From: JABDCI01 sp964475835
Lineage (GTDB): Bacteria > Verrucomicrobiota > Verrucomicrobiia > JABWAM01
NCBI GenBank assembly: GCA_964475835.1
Contig: CAYYYL010000033.1
Location: 1-30,802, forward strand
Direction of reading: 5' to 3'
Length of the DNA: 30,802 bases
This document shows, piece after piece, positions 24,912 through 30,802 of this stretch; the stretch's first letter is position 1; every line of letters begins with the position of its first letter. The position numbers were made by a program, and so were the translations under genes. The notes beneath the pieces are model-generated. The model saw only the letters and a list, made by a program, of their open reading frames with translations. It was not told the origin of the DNA and did not search any database.

Positions 24912-25184
24912 TCACAAAAATTGAGATGTGTCTGAAGAGGTAACATAAAATCCCCACATGCAGTTCGAGAACTCTCCGGCGGCAAATGTAACAACACGCC
25001 CGGCGCTCCCAATCTCGTAAACATGAAATGTGAAATCCTGATGATAAAGCGGGTCTTGCACAGGAACTCTCTCTTTGGTGTCTCTCCAGTCGTGCTTCCA
25101 AACATCAAAGCCATCAATATGAAACGACTGCCCGTCAGGTGTCGCACTGAAGAACTCCCAATCAGATGAAATGTTAGCGTGCAC
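24912..25184 (-). CDS. Hypothetical cassette protein C
   Basis: An unrecognised protein of about 90 residues if translation starts at the GTG (25184) just after the attC core at 25197-25191. The same frame extends through the attC to an ATG at 25298 (128 residues), and an ATG at 25274 is also possible. The cassette model favours the short form. The chain is aromatic-rich ('SSDWEFFSATPDGQSFHI', 'DVWKHDWRD', 'HQDFTFHVYEIG', 'CMWGFYVTSS'), suggesting a compact beta-rich fold. It has no signal peptide or membrane helix. It is the last of three same-direction small genes. No function is assigned. Confidence 0.5.
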   Translation of the reverse strand: MHANISSDWEFFSATPDGQSFHIDGFDVWKHDWRDTKERVPVQDPLYHQDFTFHVYEIGSAGRVVTFAAGEFSNCMWGFYVTSSDTSQFL

Positions 25185-25190
25185 GGCGAA

Positions 25191-25287
25191 GCCTAACGCC
25201 GAATGAGCCACGGAGGTAAACGGCGTGACTTCTGCGCTAAAAGGAACCTTGATGTTTATCAGATTTGGCTTCATCGCATAGTTAGGC
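25191..25287 (-). other. Integron attC recombination site
   Basis: Read on the minus strand, the 97-bp site starts with GCCTAAC (RYYYAAC, 25287-25281), a 6-nt spacer and ATGAAGCC (25274-25267). It ends with GGCTCAT (25209-25203), a 5-nt spacer and GTTAGGC (GTTRRRY, 25197-25191). The outer boxes pair perfectly and the inner boxes pair with one extra, extrahelical base on one side. These are the defining features of attC. The stop TAA of the upstream gene (25284-25282) lies inside the first core box, as is common in gene cassettes. Confidence 0.8.
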
Positions 25288-25707
25288 CCTTTCTTCATTT
25301 AGTGCGGTGGAAAAATCCAATCCAGCTTGCCTGGCGATAGATGCCGTATCTCGAACACCCCATCGGCGGGCAATGCGCCCATGCTCAAATTCGAACCAGT
25401 GCATAGCGACAATGTCATAGGGCCTTCCAGTAGGCACAAAGCCGTGAAACTCATCCCTGAACACCCCCCGTTCTTTATAGCGCACGGCTACTGTTGCATT
25501 CGAGGCACAAACGGCTTCTATGCTAAGGTTGACTCCAAAAGCACGATGCAGGTCCTTCCATGCAAATAAAGCGGACTGCAATGAGCCATCCAGAACGCCA
25601 TGAATTCTGGCGTGGGGTAGAAAGCATGAGGCAATGGCCTCCATGTCGCCCGCGTTGAAGCCGGCGACATAATGCTCCACGACCGCAACATCAGTGAGGG
25701 TACTCAT
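25282..25707 (-). CDS. SnoaL-like NTF2-fold protein (gene cassette)
   Basis: A 141-residue protein of the SnoaL/nuclear-transport-factor-2-like superfamily. It opens 'VVEHYVAGFNAGDMEAIASCF' (split: about 9-18 and 19-29), followed by 'HARIHGVLDG', a central beta region with 'VAVRYKERGVF', and 'HWFEFEHGRIARRWGVRD' (about 102-119), the usual closing strands of this fold. Such proteins are small-molecule isomerases, cyclases or binding proteins, and the substrate is not readable here. It starts 6 bp after a GTTAGGC core (25720-25714), and its stop lies inside the attC core, so it forms one complete cassette. Confidence 0.8.
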   Translation of the reverse strand: MSTLTDVAVVEHYVAGFNAGDMEAIASCFLPHARIHGVLDGSLQSALFAWKDLHRAFGVNLSIEAVCASNATVAVRYKERGVFRDEFHGFVPTGRPYDIVAMHWFEFEHGRIARRWGVRDTASIARQAGLDFSTALNEERA

Positions 25708-25713
25708 ATTTCT

Positions 25714-25720
25714 GCCTAAC
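25714..25720 (-). other. Cassette core site upstream of the SnoaL gene
   Basis: GTTAGGC on the minus strand, identical to the core that closes the attC at 25191. It lies 6 nt before the SnoaL start codon and contains the TAG stop of the preceding gene. This is where a cassette boundary is expected. I find no matching RYYYAAC box within 150 nt to its left on that strand, so the attC (or attI) to which it belonged is degenerate or very different. Confidence 0.5.
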
Positions 25721-26027
25721 CCTGGAACGCCTCGGGCGTCTTCACGGAGTTGCTCACGTTCGTTTCATATTCATTTCTTGTTTTGTAGATTCTGTACTTC
25801 AGGCCTGAGTGAGATGCCCATGTACGCAGCCCGTCTAGCAGGTCCTCGTAAACCTGGTCTTCGATCTTTAGTTCGTATGGCCACATTGCCACGAGACCTG
25901 TGCTCAAGGGGGAATCCTCGCAGGGGATGTCATATTCACGCCCACGTTTCGCCATAAGGAGACGGTGGGTATACATGTGGATATTCTTTCTGAACGTGAC
26001 CGTCCAGCCGGCGTGGATTTCGCTCAT
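25716..26027 (-). CDS. Hypothetical small protein A, cassette-like
   Basis: A 103-residue protein of unknown function, soluble, with mixed charge. It contains 'GLVAMWPYELKIEDQVYEDLL' (split: about 44-53 and 54-64) and 'WASHSGLKYRIYKTRNEYE' (about 71-89), which read like an alternating helix-strand fold. Its TAG stop lies within the GTTAGGC core that begins the SnoaL cassette. Upstream, the minus strand carries GTTAAAG 46-52 nt before the ATG, close to but not matching GTTRRRY. It is probably a cassette gene with decayed ends. No ribosome-binding site is obvious. Confidence 0.5.
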   Translation of the reverse strand: MSEIHAGWTVTFRKNIHMYTHRLLMAKRGREYDIPCEDSPLSTGLVAMWPYELKIEDQVYEDLLDGLRTWASHSGLKYRIYKTRNEYETNVSNSVKTPEAFQG

Positions 26028-26136
26028 GCCTGTCTCTAAGACACCCTACGGTATTGTTGAACGAACTTTAACGCCGGTTTATGCAGGTGCAAAGCCTTCT
26101 CCATGGAGGAAGTGGTACAGCAAGCTTGAGGATAAA

Positions 26137-26553
26137 TCAAAATGTAATGCACCCCCAAATCTGAAGATCGTTTTCTCTCTTGATTTCGATTGATTTAAAA
26201 TTCGGGCTTTCGGGACGAAGAAGTATGGTCCCGTTCTTTCGATAAAGTCTTTAAATGGTCAATTCCCCGTCCAAAACGGCGATTACGATCTTTCCATGGG
26301 CGGGCTCGATGGAACGATCGACAACCAAAATGTCTTTATCATGAATTCCCGCTCCTGCCATCGAATCCCCGGATACACGCACGAAAAAGGTTGCCTGAGG
26401 GTGGCGGACCAGGAATTCGTTTAAATCCAGGGTCTTTTCAATGTGATCCTCCGCCGGGGATGGGAATCCTGCAGGAACGCTTTCAAGGAAGCAGGGAAGG
26501 GGAAGCAAACTTCGTGATTCAAAAGACCCAAGGACTGTCGCCGTTGCGCTCAT
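26137..26553 (-). pseudogene. umuD: umuD with a nonsense codon at the catalytic lysine
   Basis: A UmuD/S24-family gene. Residues 1-100 include the cleavage region 'VPAGFPSPAEDHIE' (Ala28-Gly29, matching Cys24-Gly25 in E. coli), 'DLNEFLVRHPQATFFVRV' and the nucleophile in 'SGDSM' (Ser64). After 'VLDGELTI' the codon TAA (26253-26251) appears. The frame then continues for 37 residues, 'RLYRKNGTILLRPESPNF' and onward to 'DLQIWGCITF', before TGA at 26139-26137. The whole frame would be 138 residues (E. coli 139). Ser64 plus 37 gives position 101, the TAA, just as Ser60 and Lys97 are 37 apart in E. coli. An AAA-to-TAA change would explain it. No umuC follows. The 100-residue product should be inactive. 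Confidence 0.88.
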
Positions 26554-26561
26554 GGGATTGT

Positions 26562-26579
26562 TTTAGTCCTGTTCCTAAA
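26562..26579. promoter_or_regulatory. Dyad upstream of umuD
   Basis: TTTAG (26562-26566) and CTAAA (26575-26579) are inverted arms 8-25 bp upstream of the umuD start (26553, minus strand). They enclose TGTTCC at 26570-26575, also seen in the left arms of the 4013 and 24236 dyads. It could be an operator. It does not contain TGTTC-N4-GAACA, the LexA motif reported for Verrucomicrobia as I recall it. Confidence 0.3.
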
Positions 26580-26606
26580 GCATGCAAGTCAAACCTGCCG
26601 CAAGGA

Positions 26607-26918
26607 TTATTTCTTTGAGTCCCTTTGATGAGCAAAACGTCCGCGTGCTTTGGCTATGGTTAGCTCCCATTTGCTGATTTTATTAATTTGAACCAACCGT
26701 TGATCCGGAAAAGCGAAAAGGTCGTCCATTTCGGCTAAATCAATGGTTTTTGATTGGCGGTAGTCTGCCTCATGCAAAAATTTTGGAAATGGAAGATCCC
26801 TATATATAAAAGGTAGTGGACATATGAATTTGTTTCGTTCAATATAGTTCTCTTGCCTTATGCGATCGTCCCCTTCGTCAAAACAAAAGGCGGTGTGGTT
26901 GTTTTTGTTGTTGTCCAT
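26607..26918 (-). CDS. Doubtful small ORF between umuD and the LamG gene
   Basis: A 103-residue frame fills most of the 306-bp gap between the umuD start and the LamG gene. Its N-terminus (from 26918) is antisense to the LamG signal peptide and looks artefactual. The C-terminal part, with 'DLAEMDDLFAFPDQRLVQI' and 'WELTIAKARGRFAHQRD', is compositionally plausible and could be the remnant or core of a small gene. It has no ribosome-binding site and no recognised motif. Apart from this and the umuD dyad I see nothing else in the gap. Confidence 0.25.
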   Translation of the reverse strand: MDNNKNNHTAFCFDEGDDRIRQENYIERNKFICPLPFIYRDLPFPKFLHEADYRQSKTIDLAEMDDLFAFPDQRLVQINKISKWELTIAKARGRFAHQRDSKK

Positions 26919-29900
26919 TGTTTTGGTTTCATTATTTGCGGCTGACTTCGATCAGGATTCATTGCCGGATGAATGGGCGGCTCAATATGGGTTCTCAACG
27001 AACGGACTCGCGGGAAATGGTCTTGTCGGTTGGTGGCAAATGGATGACCCCACCAAGACGAACGCCTTGGATCGTTCCGGCCACGTTCTCCATGGGACTT
27101 TTAACAATTTTGGAGTTGCTCCATTCGTGACGGGAATTTTCGGGAATGCCATTTCCTTTTCGAGCAACTCATTTGTTGCGTTTCCCACGGGCTCGGGATG
27201 GCTGAACCTCACCAATAGCTTTACCGTTTCCAGTTGGTTTCAGAGTCCTCTCACCAATAAAACGTCGCGACTGGCGCTCTGGAGGGACGTCAGTGGAAAC
27301 CGATGGGAATTGGACGTTCAATCGAACGGCCTGGCACAAATCGTGTTCAGCCCATCGAATCAGGTGTCGCAAGTTGTCAGGGCATCCGTCGGAACCAAGG
27401 TTTACGACAACCAGTGGCATCACATCGCGGCAACTTATGCACGAGGCGGCTCTGTGGCCACTCTTTATGTGGATGGTGTGGCTGAAGCAAACGCCTCGAT
27501 CACGGGATGGAATCCCAAACCTGCATTGTCTTTCACCCTGGGGACTTCCTTAAACGTCCCCTTTCTATTGGATGAAGTCCGCCTGTATCAAACTGAACTT
27601 CCATTAAGCGATATTTTGCAGATCCCGGCTACTTTTTCAGATCCTGATGACGACGGTCTCACGAATTTTCAGGAATATCAGCTTGGTACGAATCCCTTGA
27701 ATCCTGACTCCGATGGGGATGGCATCCCCGATGGATTTGATCCCACGCCGACAGGGCCGGGGCTCATGATGCTTCAATCCTTTTCAGCTCTCAGCTCGAC
27801 GTCGGGACCCTACTTAAATGTCGTCCTTCCCGTGGATGGTCAGGAGGTTATTGGAACCATCATCCCCGTCAGCGGAGTGGTTTCCGACGACAATGGACTG
27901 GATCAATTGCAGGTCTACCTGAATTCAAACCTGATGACGACCCTCTGGGGGTCTTCGGTGACCAACCGCTATTTTACCGCATGGATCAATGGGTTGAAAC
28001 CGGGTTCGAACATGGTGGATGTCGTTGCGGTGGGGACAAGCGGTCTTGCCACCACCAACCATTTCTCCGTGGTCCAAAATCAGCTTAATACTTCCATTTC
28101 CACAAGCGATCTGGCCGTCTGGCTGCGTGCCGATCAGGGAGTGGTTCAGGACAGTTCAGGTGGTGTGAGTTCATGGAAGGATCAATCGGGAAGCACCAAT
28201 GATGCCTCACAAGTCTCCGGAACGTTCAGGCCCATCTGGGTCGACAACCAGCTCAACGGCAAGCCCGTGGTCCGTTTTGATGGTGTGGGGGATTTTCTGA
28301 CCTTTGGCACCAACACTTTGTCCCAGCTCACCGATGTTTCGTGGTTTGTGGTGAGCAAAGTGAGAGGGAACGCCACAAGCCAGGCCCTGCTTTCACGGAG
28401 TCAGGGCGGAGGTGCGGTGAACAAATGGATTTGGTGGCTGGTGGGCGACATCATTCGTTTGCACATGCAACCCGGAGCGGCGGATCTTCAGTCGGATGCC
28501 ATGGGAACTCAGGCCCACTCTTGGAACGTCTATGAATTTTTCAAGAGTGGGTCTGTTTACATGCACTATCGCAACGCACGCAGCGCAGGAAGCTGGTCGG
28601 TGACCACGGGATTTCCTCCCGGGAATTCCGGAATCCCTCCTGTGGTTTCGGATTTGCGATTGGGGCAGGCGGAAGGAAACAACTACCTCAATGGCGATGT
28701 GGCCGAAGTGATTCTCTATCAGCGAACCCTTTCCATTTCCGAACGTCAGAATGTGGAAAGCTACCTTTTGAGTAAATATGCCATCATCGATCCTTCAGCG
28801 GGATTTTCCCCCGGAGGCGGTTCCAGTCAGAGCGGATCGCTTCCTCCGAGCGAAAATCTCACTCTGGCACAGGATCAGGATCAGGATGGCATTCTGGATT
28901 CCTGGGAAGTCGCCTACGGATTGAATCCCGCCAATCCTGCGGATGCCCTTCTGGATGCCGATGGAGATGGTATTTCCAATCGTGACGAATACCTCCGGCG
29001 GGCCGAGGGGTTGAATCCCCTCGACTACTACAATGGGCAGCTCCCCTGGCTGCAGGCGGCCGGGCCTGTGGAACAACGTGGCCTGACCAACTCCGTGATC
29101 ACAACCCCCTTTATCGTTCAGGCGATTGATGGCTCCGGTGTGGCTCTGACCAATGCGCCTCTGCGTTTTTCCGTGGTTTCGGGTGGTGGAACGATATCCA
29201 CCAACACGACTGGAATATGGGCATCCCTCTTTGATTTAAAAACCGACGTGGCTGGACGGGCGCAGATCTTCGCCAAGACGGGAACCGTATCGCCCATGAT
29301 CATTCGCGCGAGCGTCAACACGTCGGGTCTCACGAATGGGATGGACTTTAAAGCCCTTCTTGTGGGGGACGCCCAGGCTCCAACCCTTAATTTCACCTCC
29401 ATTGAAGATTATCAGCAAACCACGAACACGAGCCTTACGGTTTCCGGCAATGTGACGGACGACAAGAGTTTGAATACCTTGAAGATTTCACTCAACGCCG
29501 CTCAAGTCACCAATATCGTCTGGGGAGGCGTCACCACAGGAGCCTTCAATGTTCCCGTCAGCGGACTGAGCATCGGCACCAACACCGTTCAGGGCATCTT
29601 GGCTGACACGTTTGGGAATGCCACCACCAATATCGTGAAAGTAGTCCGGCAGAATTCAGAATCCATTCCCATTCCGACGACCGATCTTCGTCTCTGGTTG
29701 CGTTCGGACAAAGGAGTTGCCTACAACAGCGCGAATGAGGTGACTTCCTGGGCCGATGGTTCCACCAATTTAAACAACGCCGTTCAAACCATATCCACGG
29801 ATCAATCTCCTCAATTCGTTCCCAATGCATGGAATGGAAAACCTGCGATCCGTTTTGATGGATTGAATGACTATCTAAGCGCGGGCACTAATGCATCTCT

Positions 29901-30802
29901 TGCATTGAATGACTTCACCTTTGTCAGCGTTGCTGCGTTTCGCGGGACGGGAAACGCCCAGACATTACTTTCCCGCAGCGAAGGCGGTGGACCTGTCAGT
30001 AAATGGATTTACTGGTACATCGGCGCCATGGATCTTCATGTGCAGCCCGGAAATTCCCATTCGGCTTCTCCCAACTTCACGCCTGTCGTGGGGAAAACCT
30101 CCATTCTCGAACTGACTAAAAGCGGTTCCCTCTACACCCACATGATGGATGGAACCAATTTGGGATCCTCTGTAAGCGGACCGGCGACCCTGCCCACCGT
30201 GGCTTCGGATTTTCGAATGGGACAAGCCGAGGGCGCAAATTGGTTCAACGGCGATGTCGGAGAAATTCTGATTTATGGACATGCCTTGACCTCGACGGAA
30301 CGTCAGACCGTGGAAAATTATTTGCAGCTCAAATACAACCTAGCTGGAGCCGTCAATGTATCCGTGCCTGCGGGAACGTATAACGGTCCGTTGAGCGTTT
30401 CGCTTTCCACGTCGATGGCCAATGTGACGATCCGCTACACGCTGGATGGAACCGATCCAGGTCCCACTTCCACGGCGTACACGGGTTCGGCGATTGTTTT
30501 GAGCTCCACCGCCACGATCAAGGCGCGGGTGGTCTTTGGAACGATCCTTGGGCCCTTGACCTCCGCCACTTATTTGATTCGGGGTTCCAATGGGGATGTC
30601 ACGCTTCCCACCCTCACAGTCACCGCCCCGGTGAATAATCTTACGGTTACGAACACCGCCGTCACGGTCACGGGAACGGCTTCTGACAATTGGGCTGTGA
30701 ACAATGTTCAGGTCAGCCTGAACGCCGTCGCTGTGACCAATCTCTTTGCTCCCACCACCAATACCACGAGCATGCCGTTTTCTGTTCCCGTGGCGAATCT
30801 TC
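26860..30802 (+). CDS. Giant secreted LamG-domain protein (3' end outside window)
   Basis: The frame is open from the ATG at 26860 to the window edge: at least 1,314 residues, incomplete at the C-terminus. A signal peptide ('AVWLFLLLSIVLVSLFA', residues 11-27) marks export. In order follow: a DxDxD-type calcium loop (29-36), a LamG/concanavalin-like domain (about 57-245), calcium loops 'DPDDDGLTNFQEYQLGTNP' and 'DSDGDGIPDGFDP' (262-297), an Ig-like segment (about 320-405), a second LamG-like domain (416-643), calcium loops (672-711, 'DADGDGISNRDE'), another Ig-like region, a third LamG-like domain (941-1162), a chitobiase C-terminal-like domain ('IRYTLDGTDPGP', about 1165-1242) and a further Ig-like repeat. 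It is likely a surface or secreted glycan-binding or adhesion protein. No catalytic domain is seen in this part. Confidence 0.85.
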   Translation, partial: MRSSPSSKQKAVWLFLLLSIVLVSLFAADFDQDSLPDEWAAQYGFSTNGLAGNGLVGWWQMDDPTKTNALDRSGHVLHGTFNNFGVAPFVTGIFGNAISFSSNSFVAFPTGSGWLNLTNSFTVSSWFQSPLTNKTSRLALWRDVSGNRWELDVQSNGLAQIVFSPSNQVSQVVRASVGTKVYDNQWHHIAATYARGGSVATLYVDGVAEANASITGWNPKPALSFTLGTSLNVPFLLDEVRLYQTELPLSDILQIPATFSDPDDDGLTNFQEYQLGTNPLNPDSDGDGIPDGFDPTPTGPGLMMLQSFSALSSTSGPYLNVVLPVDGQEVIGTIIPVSGVVSDDNGLDQLQVYLNSNLMTTLWGSSVTNRYFTAWINGLKPGSNMVDVVAVGTSGLATTNHFSVVQNQLNTSISTSDLAVWLRADQGVVQDSSGGVSSWKDQSGSTNDASQVSGTFRPIWVDNQLNGKPVVRFDGVGDFLTFGTNTLSQLTDVSWFVVSKVRGNATSQALLSRSQGGGAVNKWIWWLVGDIIRLHMQPGAADLQSDAMGTQAHSWNVYEFFKSGSVYMHYRNARSAGSWSVTTGFPPGNSGIPPVVSDLRLGQAEGNNYLNGDVAEVILYQRTLSISERQNVESYLLSKYAIIDPSAGFSPGGGSSQSGSLPPSENLTLAQDQDQDGILDSWEVAYGLNPANPADALLDADGDGISNRDEYLRRAEGLNPLDYYNGQLPWLQAAGPVEQRGLTNSVITTPFIVQAIDGSGVALTNAPLRFSVVSGGGTISTNTTGIWASLFDLKTDVAGRAQIFAKTGTVSPMIIRASVNTSGLTNGMDFKALLVGDAQAPTLNFTSIEDYQQTTNTSLTVSGNVTDDKSLNTLKISLNAAQVTNIVWGGVTTGAFNVPVSGLSIGTNTVQGILADTFGNATTNIVKVVRQNSESIPIPTTDLRLWLRSDKGVAYNSANEVTSWADGSTNLNNAVQTISTDQSPQFVPNAWNGKPAIRFDGLNDYLSAGTNASLALNDFTFVSVAAFRGTGNAQTLLSRSEGGGPVSKWIYWYIGAMDLHVQPGNSHSASPNFTPVVGKTSILELTKSGSLYTHMMDGTNLGSSVSGPATLPTVASDFRMGQAEGANWFNGDVGEILIYGHALTSTERQTVENYLQLKYNLAGAVNVSVPAGTYNGPLSVSLSTSMANVTIRYTLDGTDPGPTSTAYTGSAIVLSSTATIKARVVFGTILGPLTSATYLIRGSNGDVTLPTLTVTAPVNNLTVTNTAVTVTGTASDNWAVNNVQVSLNAVAVTNLFAPTTNTTSMPFSVPVANL

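Noticed and set aside
25716..25870. A complete attC at the 3' end of gene A
   Set aside because: The GTTAGGC core is present, but no RYYYAAC partner or paired inner boxes could be found within 150 nt, so only the core site is reported.
26028..26136. A second attC between umuD and cassette gene A
   Set aside because: A hairpin (CTTC-c-TCC/GGA-GAAG) and a GTTAAAG box are present, but the box violates GTTRRRY and no paired RYYYAAC box is found.
1..30802. CRISPR arrays, tRNA/rRNA genes, transposases, phage integrase
   Set aside because: I looked for regularly spaced repeats, cloverleaf-like segments and DDE or tyrosine-recombinase motifs in the visible frames and found none that I can support.

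Overview
The window looks like part of a verrucomicrobial (or related PVC) genome carrying an integrative conjugative element or plasmid segment next to chromosomal or accessory DNA. The organism call is an inference. It rests on the very large secreted LamG/calcium-loop protein at the right edge, rich in Thr/Asn/Val with repeated concanavalin-like modules, and on intermediate GC. No rRNA, tRNA or marker gene fixes the taxon.

Layout. (1) 94-1577: a small TraK/TraL/TraM-like relaxosome-type module (basic helix-turn-helix protein, ParA-like ATPase, tail-anchored protein). (2) 1595-12963: a coupling protein and a Trb-type (VirB-like) type IV secretion operon in the order C-D-E-lipoprotein-J-L-F-G-I-lipoprotein, the order of Ti-plasmid and ICE trb operons. 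No TrbB/VirB11 ATPase is present. In its slot, on the opposite strand, sits a single-ring ClpA/ClpB-like AAA+ protein. (3) 13010-24143, minus strand: a tightly coupled six-gene operon that looks like anti-phage defence. In transcription order it encodes an SNF2 helicase, a DUF2130 coiled-coil putative nuclease, an OLD-like ATPase/TOPRIM protein, a type III-like adenine methyltransferase (Mod), a RhuM-family protein and a type III-like helicase-nuclease (Res). (4) 24367-24750: a small gene of unknown function divergent from the defence operon, followed by nested inverted repeats. (5) 24912-26027: three small minus-strand genes with integron-cassette architecture and one well-formed attC site (25191-25287). 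(6) 26137-26553: a umuD gene whose reading frame is interrupted by TAA exactly at the catalytic-lysine codon. No umuC is present. (7) From 26860 to the right edge: an open-ended gene for a giant secreted LamG-domain protein.

How the parts fit. The conjugation genes and the defence operon are probably parts of one mobile element, with the restriction-like operon as cargo. A near-identical dyad, TGTTC-N8-GAACA, lies in both divergent intergenic regions: AAA+/trbC at 4013-4030, and SNF2/24367 gene at 24236-24253. This suggests that one regulator controls transfer and cargo. The most notable items are this shared operator, the composite six-gene defence operon, the VirB11-less T4SS with a Clp-like AAA+ in its place, the umuD nonsense codon at the active-site lysine, and the integrase-less cassettes.
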